The notes under the pieces: model-generated
Told to the model about the DNA's origin: nothing
Databases searched by the model: none
What the model saw: only the letters and a program-made list of their open reading frames with translations
Assembly (NCBI GenBank): GCA_947165675.1
Contig: CAMVBJ010000010.1
Span: 1-64,000 of the forward strand
Direction of reading: 5' to 3'
DNA: 64,000 nt
DNA from: an uncultured Prevotellaceae bacterium
Lineage (GTDB): Bacteria; Bacteroidota; Bacteroidia; Bacteroidales; Muribaculaceae
Part shown: piece by piece, positions 18,259-25,922 of the stretch
Layout of the letters: every line of letters starts with the position of its first letter
Position numbering within the stretch: the stretch's first letter is position 1
Position numbers and translations under genes: made by a program

Positions 18259-18284
18259 TGTAACTCTTGCGGAGAGTTACAATT
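18259..18284. repeat. 26-bp inverted repeat, left arm
   Basis: It begins TGTAACTC, has centre TTGCGGA and ends GAGTTACAATT. It is an exact inverted copy of 18963-18988, and each arm is itself a hairpin (GTAACTC / GAGTTAC, 7-nt loop). It lies directly downstream of the predicted transcription start of the 993-aa lipoprotein gene, so the mRNA would begin with this stem-loop. Confidence 0.75.
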
Positions 18285-18291
18285 CAGCGTG

Positions 18292-18323
18292 CAAATTTAC
18301 GCATAACTTTTTTAACATGCAAA
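18292..18323 (-). promoter_or_regulatory. Promoter of the 993-aa lipoprotein gene, inside the inverted repeat
   Basis: On the minus strand TTTG (18323-18320), 20 nt, TAAATTTG (18299-18292): a near-perfect Bacteroidota promoter pointing to the gene starting at 18192. The transcript would start at about 18286, at the edge of the repeat arm. Confidence 0.75.
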
Positions 18324-18392
18324 TTTAAAGATTAGATTTTGTTCACATTTTATTCTATACCGTGTGAAAACAGCAAGTTTTAATTACACGGA

Positions 18393-18839
18393 TTATTGTT
18401 TTTTCTTGTTTCGGGTATTTGCCGGCTCTTTTAGAACATTACCATGAAGGTAGAACCAGACGTAATCGTGAGGGACAGTATTTGTCTTTAACAAGACCGA
18501 TTGCTTGAACATTCCAACATGAGACCGAATGTAATAGGTCATTTTGATCTCAACAGAATCTCCTGGATAAACAATATCCCGATCATAAGACACACAGACA
18601 CAGGGACATGACGTTGTGCTTGAAACAATGATCAACGGTACATCCCCTGTGCTTTTCAGCCAGAAGGAAGACGAGACGGAATCAGTATCACTAAAGACAT
18701 CGCCAACGTCACACAGGTATTGCCCTTGAATCTCAAATCTCGCGCAGGAATCCGTAGAATGATCACCATCCGCTGCCATGGCATTGAGCCAGTAGCAAAG
18801 AATAAAAGCCAATAAACTACAACAGTATTTCATGCTCAT
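18393..18839 (-). CDS. DUF1573 family secreted protein
   Basis: A 148-aa protein with a signal peptide (MSMKYCCSLLAFILCYWLNAMAA). The remainder matches the DUF1573 pattern: GDVFSDTDSVSSSFWLKSTGDVPLII, then a Cys-rich TTSCPCVCVSYDRDIVYPGDS, then IKMTYYIRSHVGMFKQSVLLKTN and a final strand pair (HGNV). DUF1573 is an immunoglobulin-like domain common in secreted Bacteroidota proteins; its molecular role is not established. The gene is enclosed by the 26-bp inverted repeats at 18259 and 18963, so it would change strand if that segment inverted. No good TAnnTTTG box was found just upstream. Confidence 0.75.
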   Translation of the reverse strand: MSMKYCCSLLAFILCYWLNAMAADGDHSTDSCARFEIQGQYLCDVGDVFSDTDSVSSSFWLKSTGDVPLIIVSSTTSCPCVCVSYDRDIVYPGDSVEIKMTYYIRSHVGMFKQSVLLKTNTVPHDYVWFYLHGNVLKEPANTRNKKKQ

Positions 18840-18962
18840 GATGTTTTCATTATTTCATTATTTGATAATTGAATAGTGATAAACTTGTATATATATACTG
18901 AATTTATATTAGGCTATTCTTGGAAATAACGTGTTAAGTGATTTATAATCAAGTTATTTGTA

Positions 18963-18988
18963 AATTGTAACTCTCCGCAAGAGTTACA
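18963..18988. repeat. 26-bp inverted repeat, right arm
   Basis: An exact inverted copy of 18259-18284. On the plus strand its hairpin is followed by a run of eight T, so it could also act as a plus-strand terminator, although no plus-strand gene in the present orientation needs one. Confidence 0.75.
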
Positions 18989-19130
18989 TTTTTTTTGCTT
19001 TTAGCTGTATCTATTTTCATTTTTAGCACGGTCCCTGGCACGCCAAACCATGGACGGGATTGCTGTCGCGAGTTGGAGCAAATAGCCCGATGATCCACCC
19101 CATCTCGCCACACAGTCATTTTTCTTTATT

Positions 19131-19309
19131 TAAGTTTCGCAAGTTGTTAACTTGCTCACTGGTTAATGGATAATGGTTAATGGTTAATGAAAAATACCTT
19201 CCATTTTCAGGAAACATTTATAAATCACATTTTGGCAAATTCTTTAACCATTAACCTTTATCCTTTATCCTCAAGTTTTTAAAGTGGCGCAGCTGCTTTA
19301 GAAACTTGA
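19131..19309 (-). repeat. Fold-back repeat, family B (copy 2, inverted)
   Basis: Reverse-oriented, diverged copy of 14295-14477, with the same two end hairpins (GCAAGTTGTTAACTTGC-type at 19138-19155 and AAGTTTTTAAAGT/GCTTTAGAAACTT at 19273-19307). It ends 6 nt from the stop codon of the SUMF1-type gene. Apart from the repeat arm, the gap 18840-19130 contains nothing recognisable. Confidence 0.7.
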
Positions 19310-19315
19310 ATTTCT

Positions 19316-20884
19316 TTACAATGCAAGTCGCAATCCCACAGAATAGTGTTTAAATTCGGGCCTATTGTTATATCGATAGGAGCAACGGCAGAAACGCGCT
19401 TCGACATTCCACGAGCCACCACGTATCACTCGATAGCTTCCAGCGCTTGGTCCTTTGGGATCCACATCAATATATCCTTGATAACTGTCCCTGGGCGACA
19501 AGAGCGCAATCCTGTTGGCCCTATAGCTTGCCTCGGTTGTATCAGGTACCGACTTTTGGGCATACACTGTGATCGATTGTTCAGGGACGCCCGCACTGCT
19601 GATACCGATGACTCCCGAAACAGGTTCTGTGCTTGTACCTAAATACTTGACAGTCAACCACGCGTTCTCTACCACGCCATCAACAGGAGTGATCACATCA
19701 GGTGTCACACTGAAATCCTCACGGTTGCAGGTAACCCTGACGTCATCGATCAGGTTATGCCCCATCAGCTCAATTGTTCCAGTAATGACGGTATCCTGGC
19801 CAACTACTTGTTCCTGTAGCCACAAGGGGTTGTCTGCATAGACACTCAACTCGGGATTGTGGTATCGGACATTGACAATCGCATCGTCAGCATTTCTACT
19901 GCTCACCGTGATGGTAGCACTGGCAGGGCTCAATCTCGGGCCTGTATAAGTCACCGTGACACTGATATCACGATTTTCAGCATCACTCACCCTGATAGAT
20001 TCGGGGCTGACGCTGAATCCCTCTTCCTCAATAGTGATGTGAATGTCATCGGACAGATGATACCCCCTGACGGTGAACACACCCGTCGTTGAAGTGCCGC
20101 CTGCAGGGAGGTCTTCCAGATATAGGGTCCTGGGATTAATATACAGCATCGGACCTGGATAGCCGCTATACCAATCGTTGCACCACTCAAACACGTTACC
20201 ACTCATGTCATACAGACCCAACTCATTGGGAGCCAGTTGTGCAACAGGCTGGGTAGTGTAGCTCGTGTTGTTGCCTCCTTTTTCAAATCCCCACCAACCG
20301 ACTTCGTCAATGTAATTACTACCGGCATATTTGTAGCCACGGCTCTTGTTGCCGCCTCGGGCGGCAAATTCCCATTCAGCCTCGGTCGGAAGACGGAATT
20401 GCTGTCCCGTCAAGGCGTTTAAACGGTTGATGAACTCTTTACAGTCTTCCCACGAGACACGTTCAACGGGTTTACTACTGCCCGAGAAAGAGCTTGGATT
20501 ACTGTTCATGACAGCATCCCACAATTCCTGGGTCACTTCAGTCTGGCCGATGTAGTAGTCTGAGAGTTGAACCATGCGTGCAGGACGCTCATCCGGCCTG
20601 GCCTCGGTGTCATCATCGGTGGCACCCATCATATAGGTCCCGCCATCGACCCGGACCATTGTAAAGGATACACCATTGACAGTAAATGTCTTATTCTGCT
20701 GTGGAGGTGTCACTGGTTTGCCTAAGATGACATCGATCACGGCGTTGATGTCACTCAGGGTCACCTCGCCATCCCGATTGACATCGGCAAACAGATAGTC
20801 GTCAGCTTGACTGTACATGGGTGTCAGCAGCATTAAAGCCATTGGCAATAACGCTACAAGCGGTTTTAATAATGATTTCTTCAT
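19316..20884 (-). CDS. SUMF1/FGE-fold protein with N-terminal dockerin repeat and inserted Ig-like domains
   Basis: A 522-aa protein from MKKSLLKP. The ATG at 20950 is excluded because the -7 box (20955-20948) overlaps it. A signal peptide (1-27) is followed by one dockerin-like repeat (ADVNRDGEVTLSDINAVIDVIL, 33-54). Then comes a SUMF1 fold: FTMVRVDGGTYMMGAT, YYIGQTEVTQELWDAVM, PVERVSWEDCKEFINRLN, FRLPTEAEWEFAARGG and LYDMSGNVFEWCNDWY (to ~242). Residues ~243-468 are two similar beta-sandwich repeats, after which the fold resumes (DPKGPSAGSYRVIRGGSWN to GLRLAL). The C-terminal Cys residues (CRC) do not match the Cys pair of true formylglycine-generating enzymes, so that activity is doubtful. 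Probably a secreted binding protein. Confidence 0.8.
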   Translation of the reverse strand: MKKSLLKPLVALLPMALMLLTPMYSQADDYLFADVNRDGEVTLSDINAVIDVILGKPVTPPQQNKTFTVNGVSFTMVRVDGGTYMMGATDDDTEARPDERPARMVQLSDYYIGQTEVTQELWDAVMNSNPSSFSGSSKPVERVSWEDCKEFINRLNALTGQQFRLPTEAEWEFAARGGNKSRGYKYAGSNYIDEVGWWGFEKGGNNTSYTTQPVAQLAPNELGLYDMSGNVFEWCNDWYSGYPGPMLYINPRTLYLEDLPAGGTSTTGVFTVRGYHLSDDIHITIEEEGFSVSPESIRVSDAENRDISVTVTYTGPRLSPASATITVSSRNADDAIVNVRYHNPELSVYADNPLWLQEQVVGQDTVITGTIELMGHNLIDDVRVTCNREDFSVTPDVITPVDGVVENAWLTVKYLGTSTEPVSGVIGISSAGVPEQSITVYAQKSVPDTTEASYRANRIALLSPRDSYQGYIDVDPKGPSAGSYRVIRGGSWNVEARFCRCSYRYNNRPEFKHYSVGLRLAL

Positions 20885-20947
20885 ACTTAATGAATACTTG
20901 GATAATAGTTTGATACAGTTCAAGCACAATAGTTCCTCATGGTGGCG

Positions 20948-20981
20948 CAAAGGTACACATTTTAATTACACAGGTGGCAAA
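20948..20981 (-). promoter_or_regulatory. Promoter of the SUMF1-type gene
   Basis: On the minus strand TTTG (20981-20978), 22 nt, TACCTTTG (20955-20948). It decides the start: translation must begin downstream, at 20884. Confidence 0.6.
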
Positions 20982-21105
20982 TTGAATGTAAAAAATGTCT
21001 TTCTACCATCATTTACAGCACGATTTAGGTGATTTTTCTTGGTCACTGCACACCTCATTGGGCAATAATGAAGTAATTTTGTGGCTCGATAATAACAACT
21101 GGATT

Positions 21106-21816
21106 ATGATTGGAACGATTGTCAACACTTGCACGATTGTGACCGGGACGCTGATTGGAGTCGTGCTGCACAAGGGCATTAAGGAAAAATACAAGAATGT
21201 GCTCTATGACGCACTGGGGCTGGCGTGCTTTGCCATTGGACTGAATGCGGTGGTCACCAACCTGCCCAAGAGCCAGTATCCCGTGCTGTTTATCGCAGCG
21301 ATAGCCATCGGCAGCATCGTGGGGGTGGCTCTCGACATCGACGGGCGCTTCCATCGCCTGGTGGAACGGCGCAGCAAGCACGAGGGCAACGATGGTGGCA
21401 CCCAACGCTCGCGCCTGGCCGATGGGCTGGCGACGGCTACGCTGGTCTATTGCATTGGCCCGCTTTCAATGTTGGGACCCGTCATCAGTGCCCTGGAGGG
21501 CGACAACACCTTCTTGTTTACCAACGCCACGCTCGACCTGGTCACGGCAACAATCTTCGGCTCGACCTACGGCACCGGTATGCTGCTGGCTGCACCAGTC
21601 CTGTTCCTGTGGCAAGGCATGTTCTACTGCATCGCCATGCTCTCCAGCACAGCGGTGAGCGAGGCACTCATGGCCGAGCTGCTCATCGTGGGTGGGCTGC
21701 TCATCACGGGGTCTGGGTTGTCGCTCTTGCGCATCAAGGATTGCCACGTGCTCAACATGCTCCCTGCCCTGCTCGTGCCACCATTGTGGTACTTGTTGAT
21801 GGCAATTCTGGGTTAA
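21106..21816 (+). CDS. DUF554 membrane protein
   Basis: A 236-aa integral membrane protein from MIGTIVNTCTIVTGTLIG, the usual DUF554 N-terminus. The open frame extends upstream to 20995, but a TAATTTTG box at 21074-21081 puts transcription start after those codons. Family features seen: GIKEKYKNVLYDALGLACFAIG, GSIVGVALDIDGRFHRL with a cytoplasmic loop, FGSTYGTGMLLAAPVLFLWQG, and about six or seven hydrophobic segments. The function of DUF554 (YdfK-like) proteins is not established; transport is only a guess. It is probably a single gene. Confidence 0.8.
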   Translation: MIGTIVNTCTIVTGTLIGVVLHKGIKEKYKNVLYDALGLACFAIGLNAVVTNLPKSQYPVLFIAAIAIGSIVGVALDIDGRFHRLVERRSKHEGNDGGTQRSRLADGLATATLVYCIGPLSMLGPVISALEGDNTFLFTNATLDLVTATIFGSTYGTGMLLAAPVLFLWQGMFYCIAMLSSTAVSEALMAELLIVGGLLITGSGLSLLRIKDCHVLNMLPALLVPPLWYLLMAILG

Positions 21817-21889
21817 AAGCGGTTTACCTGCCCGGGATTAATCTTTTTTTATTACCTTTGTCGAATCTATCATTAACGTTTCTCGCAAC

Positions 21890-22741
21890 ATGAAGATTAA
21901 ATACTTGCTCTCGTTCACTGTAGCAATCATCATGGCCGGAATAAGCATTCCTGCCATGGGCCAAATCGTGACGATTGAGAGATCCAACAAGGAGATCGCC
22001 GACAGCATCCGCGCCGAGCTCGACAGCAGGCCCTACTTCAGCCTGTACAAGGACACCTACTTCATCGGCGGCACTGTGCTGGGTGGCACGCCCACCATCC
22101 ACAATAGCGATGTGAAGTTCCAGATCAGCTTCCAGCAACGCCTCACCAAGAGTGTCCTCCCCTGGAACACTTACCTCTACCTGTTCTATACCCAGAAGGC
22201 CATGTGGAACGTGCTGGAGCGCTCGTTACCATTCCATGACCTGAACTTCAATCCGGGCATCGGCTTGTCACGCTTCATCATCTTGAAGAACCGGCTGGTG
22301 GGCAAGATGACCGTGATGCTCGAGCATGAGTCTAATGGTAAGGACGGGACCGCTTCCCGCAGCTGGAACAAGATTTCGCTGGCGGCCGAGGGCTACATCT
22401 CGCCCTACCTCATGGCCCACGCCAAGTACTGGATTCCCATCGTTGACGGGCAATACAACCGTGACATTCTCAGGTACAGCGGACTTTATCAAGCGGGATT
22501 CCAGGCCATCAGCCACGACAACAAGTGGGTTCTCGACATGACCCTCGTCAAGCGCAAGGGATGGAACTTCAACTTCAATACCATCGTGCAGCTGGGCTAT
22601 CGCCTCAACCACAATTCCAACCAGTTCCTCATGCTGCAATACTATAACGGTTACGGCGAGACCATGCTCGACTACAACCAGTATCATTCCCGCATCCGCA
22701 TCGGCCTGCTCATCAGGCCACGCTTCTTCAGCGATTTCTAA
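21890..22741 (+). CDS. pldA: Outer-membrane phospholipase A (OMPLA family)
   Basis: A 283-aa protein with a signal peptide (cleavage near PAMGQ, residue 25). The barrel carries the OMPLA catalytic arrangement: His146 and Ser148 in LEHESNG and Asn160 in SRSWN, with the same 14-residue His-Asn spacing as E. coli PldA. It would hydrolyse acyl chains from phospholipids that reach the outer leaflet of the outer membrane, requiring calcium and dimer formation in studied members. It ends in an aromatic residue (FSDF), typical of barrels. A TACCTTTG box at 21853-21860 lies 30 nt upstream. Monocistronic. Confidence 0.88.
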   Translation: MKIKYLLSFTVAIIMAGISIPAMGQIVTIERSNKEIADSIRAELDSRPYFSLYKDTYFIGGTVLGGTPTIHNSDVKFQISFQQRLTKSVLPWNTYLYLFYTQKAMWNVLERSLPFHDLNFNPGIGLSRFIILKNRLVGKMTVMLEHESNGKDGTASRSWNKISLAAEGYISPYLMAHAKYWIPIVDGQYNRDILRYSGLYQAGFQAISHDNKWVLDMTLVKRKGWNFNFNTIVQLGYRLNHNSNQFLMLQYYNGYGETMLDYNQYHSRIRIGLLIRPRFFSDF

Positions 22742-22765
22742 AACAGCAATTATCTCCTTGACAAG

Positions 22766-22795
22766 TTGCAATTTCAAGATTTATTAGTACCTTTG
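22766..22795 (+). promoter_or_regulatory. Promoter of the GYF/CD225 gene
   Basis: TTG (22766-22768), 19 nt, TACCTTTG (22788-22795); about 31 nt ahead of the ATG at 22827. Confidence 0.65.
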
Positions 22796-22826
22796 TGACA
22801 ATAGTATAACTCTAACGACGTCGATT

Positions 22827-23372
22827 ATGCAGTACTGGATCAATCACAATGGAGTACAGGCTGGGCCTGTCAGCCTGGATGAAATGAAAGAGATGGGCCT
22901 CACCTCGCGGGCCTACGTCTGGTGCGAGGGCCTCAGCGACTGGGTAAAGATCACCCAGATGCCTGAGCTACAAGGATATTACGAGATGATCAGCGAGCCC
23001 GCTGCACAGCAGCAGCCCGTCCCCGAGCAACAAGCAGTCAATAGCGGACAGGTCATCACCGGTCAGCCCTATCAGCCCCAACCGGCACAGCCGCAATATG
23101 CCCAGCCACAAGCCGCCGCCACCGACGAGCCCTGCCCGCCCACCAATCTGGTCTGGGCCATCATCTCGACGGTATTGTGCTGCATCCCCACCGGCATCGT
23201 CGCCATCATCTATGCACTCAAGGTGACCAACAAGTACCGCGAGGGTGACATCGAGGGCGCCAAGCGCGCCAGCGAGACGGGAGCCTGGTGGTGCATCGCC
23301 ACGATCATCCTGGGCATCATCGTGCAGCCCTTCATGTCGATTCTACCGGCACTGATGATGTCGGCGGGCTGA
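22827..23372 (+). CDS. GYF-like plus CD225/dispanin membrane protein
   Basis: A 181-aa protein. Residues 1-55 form a GYF_2-type domain (YWINHNGVQAGPVSLDEMKEMGL, YVWCEGLSDWVKI). A Gln/Pro/Ala-rich linker (~60-105) follows, then a CD225/dispanin pair of hydrophobic segments (TNLVWAIISTVLCCIPTGIVAIIYALKVTNKYREGDIEGAKRAS, then WWCIATIILGIIVQP). Together these indicate an inner-membrane protein with a cytoplasmic peptide-binding head. The biochemical role in bacteria is unknown. The next gene (DUF2752) starts 13 nt after its stop and is probably co-transcribed. Confidence 0.85.
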   Translation: MQYWINHNGVQAGPVSLDEMKEMGLTSRAYVWCEGLSDWVKITQMPELQGYYEMISEPAAQQQPVPEQQAVNSGQVITGQPYQPQPAQPQYAQPQAAATDEPCPPTNLVWAIISTVLCCIPTGIVAIIYALKVTNKYREGDIEGAKRASETGAWWCIATIILGIIVQPFMSILPALMMSAG

Positions 23373-23385
23373 CGCTACGGGCAAC

Positions 23386-23760
23386 ATGCGCCGCACTCTC
23401 ATCATCATTCTTGCCATCGCCGCACTACTGGTGTTCGGCATCATCTACTATGCGCTTGACCCGTCACAGTCAGGCATGTTTCCGCGTTGCACATTCCTCA
23501 CGCTCACGGGCTACAAGTGCCCCGGATGTGGCAGCCAGCGAGCCATCCACGCCCTGCTCCACGGTGACGTGGTGGGAGCCTTCAAGTACAACGCCCTGTT
23601 GCTGATCTCAATTCCTTGGATCGCACTTTGCCTATACGCCGAGACCCAGCGCATCCGCAATCCCCGCCTTTACACACGCATCAACGCCCCACAACTCATG
23701 TGGTTCTTCCTAATCACGGTCCTCCTCTGGTGGCTCCTGCGCAACATCTTCAACTGGTAA
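23386..23760 (+). CDS. DUF2752 membrane protein
   Basis: A 124-aa protein with three hydrophobic segments (residues ~4-22, ~62-80, ~104-119). The DUF2752 signature Cys/Gly motif is present: FLTLTGYKCPGCGSQRAIHALLHGDVVGAFKYN. Function is unknown; the paired Cys residues (C-P-G-C) could bind metal or be redox-active. It lies in an operon with the GYF/CD225 protein, an arrangement I recall from other Bacteroidota. Confidence 0.85.
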   Translation: MRRTLIIILAIAALLVFGIIYYALDPSQSGMFPRCTFLTLTGYKCPGCGSQRAIHALLHGDVVGAFKYNALLLISIPWIALCLYAETQRIRNPRLYTRINAPQLMWFFLITVLLWWLLRNIFNW

Positions 23761-23834
23761 AAACAACCCGCCCCACCAAATAAAACAACAACAAACACAA
23801 TAATAATTGTCTTTCTCATCTTCAAAACAACAAG

Positions 23835-23880
23835 AGTGCGGACGCCATTGTATTTATTGTACTTATTGTCTTCCTTTTCT
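23835..23880 (+). repeat. Dispersed repeat, family C (partial copy)
   Basis: GTGCGGACGCCATTGTATTT then TATTGTACTTATTGTCTTCCTTTT resembles the core of the copies at 49866-50003 (inverted) and 60427-60570. A second, shorter echo (GGATGCCATAATGTTTATTG) follows at 23901-23920. Confidence 0.5.
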
Positions 23881-23933
23881 CAACAACCCAACCGATCGTG
23901 GATGCCATAATGTTTATTGTCTTTAACAGGAAA

Positions 23934-23963
23934 CAAAAAAGGAGACATGTCTGTCTCCTTTTC
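23934..23963 (-). terminator. Terminator after tRNA-Gln
   Basis: A GGAGACA/TGTCTCC stem (23941-23947, 23952-23958) flanked by A-run and T-run. On the minus strand it follows the tRNA gene and ends in six T. Confidence 0.7.
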
Positions 23964-23966
23964 TTG

Positions 23967-24040
23967 TGGTTGCCTTGCCCGGACTCGAACCAGGAAATGC
24001 GGCACCAAAAACCGTTGTGTTACCATTACACTACAAGGCA
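23967..24040 (-). tRNA. trnQ: tRNA-Gln (anticodon UUG)
   Basis: The minus strand folds as a tRNA: acceptor TGCCTTG pairing with CAAGGCA, D-arm GTG/CAC with loop TAATGGTAA, anticodon loop TTTTGGT giving anticodon TTG, T-arm CCTGG TTCGAGT CCGGG, discriminator A, and an encoded CCA. The anticodon stem has one mismatch at its outer pair. Confidence 0.93.
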
Positions 24041-24148
24041 ATCCTCATGTCAACTGAACGGCAAGCCACTCAAATTGCGGTGCAAAATTACTGCTTTTTT
24101 TTGAATTTCAAGCCTTTTGTCGCAAAAAATTACAACAAAAATATAAAA

Positions 24149-25441
24149 TCACTTGACAATCAGCAGATAATAGTTCTTCTTTCCCTTCTGGGCCAGGATG
24201 TACTTGCCGTTGAGCAGCATGTCGGCACTGGCAGCCATGTTGGGGTCGGCGAGCTTCTCCTTGTTGATGCTCACGCCACCGCCCTGGGTCAGCTTGCGCA
24301 TCTCGCCCTTGCTGGGGAACACGGCAGCCACCTCGGTCAACAGCGAGATGAGCGGAGTGCCCTCGTCGATGGCGCTGCGGGGCACCTCAAACGTCGGCAC
24401 GCCCTCAAACACGCTCAGCAGCGTGTCCTCGTCGATCTTGTGCAGGGTGTCCTTGGCCTTGTTCGAGAACAGGATCTGTGAAGCCTCCACAGCGTTCTCA
24501 TACTCCTCGGCACTGTGCACCATGGTGGTGATTTCCTTGGCCAGGCGCTTCTGCAAGGGGCGCAGGCCGGGATCCTTCTCCTGCTCGGCTACGAGCTCGG
24601 CGATCTCCTCCTGAGTCAAGTCGGTGAAGATCTTGATGTACTTCTCGGCATCGGCATCGCTCACATTGATCCAGAACTGGTAGAACTTGTAGGGCGAGGT
24701 GCGCTTGGGATCCAGCCACACGTTGCCGCTCTCGGTCTTGCCGAACTTGCCGCCGTCAGCCTTGGTGATCAGCGGGCAGGTGATGGCAAAGGCCTCACCG
24801 CCGTTCATGCGGCGAATGAGCTCGGTGCCCGTGGTGATGTTGCCCCACTGGTCGCTGCCACCCATCTGCAGCTTGCAGCCCTCGGTCTCATAGAGGTGCA
24901 GGAAGTCGTAGCCCTGCAGCAGCTGATAGGAGAACTCGGTGAACGACATGCCGTGGTCGGCGTTGGCGGCCAGGCGCTTCTTGACGCTGTCCTTGGCCAT
25001 CATGTAGTTGACGGTGATGTGCTTGCCGATGTCGCGGATGAAGCTCAAGAAAGAGAATTCCTTCATCCAGTCATAGTTGTTCACCACGATGGCGTGGTTG
25101 GGAGCATCGCTGTCAAAGTCCAGGAACTTGGCCAACTGCTGACGGATGCACTCCTGGTTGTGACGCAGGGTCTCCTCGTCGATGAGCTTGCGCTCCTGGG
25201 ACTTCATCGAGGGGTCGCCGATCATACCCGTCGCACCTCCTATCAGGGCGATGGGACGATGTCCCGCGCGCTGCAGGTGCTTGAGCATCATGATGCCCAC
25301 CAGGTGGCCGATGTGCAGCGAATCGGCAGTGGGGTCGATGCCCACATATCCGCTGGTCATTTCCTTGTTGAGTTGCTCCTCGGTACCAGGCATGATGTCG
25401 TTGATCATGCCACGCCATTTCAGTTCTTCTACAAAATTCAT
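24149..25441 (-). CDS. tyrS: Tyrosyl-tRNA synthetase
   Basis: A 430-aa class I synthetase. Visible motifs are HIGH (His43-His46, in [10 protein letters not shown]), the tyrosine-pocket segments [25 protein letters not shown] and the KMSKS equivalent KFGKT near residue 231. The C-terminus ends in an S4-like RNA-binding domain ([28 protein letters not shown]). It charges tRNA-Tyr in the cytoplasm. Length and domain order are normal for the TyrS family. A TACCTTTG box at 25494-25487 lies ~45 nt upstream of the ATG. It is convergent with nothing nearby; the tRNA-Gln gene follows on the same strand. Confidence 0.97.
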   Translation of the reverse strand: MNFVEELKWRGMINDIMPGTEEQLNKEMTSGYVGIDPTADSLHIGHLVGIMMLKHLQRAGHRPIALIGGATGMIGDPSMKSQERKLIDEETLRHNQECIRQQLAKFLDFDSDAPNHAIVVNNYDWMKEFSFLSFIRDIGKHITVNYMMAKDSVKKRLAANADHGMSFTEFSYQLLQGYDFLHLYETEGCKLQMGGSDQWGNITTGTELIRRMNGGEAFAITCPLITKADGGKFGKTESGNVWLDPKRTSPYKFYQFWINVSDADAEKYIKIFTDLTQEEIAELVAEQEKDPGLRPLQKRLAKEITTMVHSAEEYENAVEASQILFSNKAKDTLHKIDEDTLLSVFEGVPTFEVPRSAIDEGTPLISLLTEVAAVFPSKGEMRKLTQGGGVSINKEKLADPNMAASADMLLNGKYILAQKGKKNYYLLIVK

Positions 25442-25533
25442 CGTTATTCTGTCTTAATTAGTTGGTTATTTTCTGTTATTGAACGGCAAAGGTACAATAA
25501 AGTTTTCAGTTTTCGGTTTCCGTGGCTTGTTTT

Positions 25534-25564
25534 TTGCACAGAGAGGAAAAAACCATTATCTTTG
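25534..25564 (+). promoter_or_regulatory. Orphan strong promoter in the tyrS/BspA gap
   Basis: TTTG (25533-25536), 20 nt, TATCTTTG (25557-25564): a near-consensus promoter on the plus strand with no gene for ~330 nt. Downstream at 25714-25762 is a stable hairpin (CCACCCCAC paired with GTGGGGTGG). It could drive a small RNA or a long leader of the LRR protein. The rest of 25442-25899 holds no convincing gene. Confidence 0.5.
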
Positions 25565-25922
25565 TCACCGTCAAGGGAGCCGCTGTTTTGGACATCCCGC
25601 GACAGACATTTGAGTAAATAAGGAAGCGTTTCGTGCTTTATCCTAACCATTGAAATCGCCAATTTCACACTACCAGAATAAGGCAGTCAACAACGCTCAT
25701 GCGTGCTTTGCATCCACCCCACCAGCGCATGGGGTGTCATGATAGCGCATGGCGTGGGGTGGACTGTTTATTTCGGAGATGGTGTTTGGCGATACCTCAA
25801 GCTTGATAAACAGACAATGTCCCCACGTTTTCGCATTCTATAACCACCCGCCGCCGTTGAGAGGGGCCACCGCGGCAAAACAAATTCAATAACACGCGTA
25901 TGAAAATCCGACTACTTTCTCT

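Noticed and set aside
19316-20884. Calling this protein a true formylglycine-generating enzyme
   Set aside because: The C-terminal Cys arrangement does not match the catalytic pair, and no sulfatase gene is adjacent.
24515-25621. 368-codon plus-strand frame opposite tyrS
   Set aside because: An antisense shadow; its Leu/Val/His-rich sequence has no domain.
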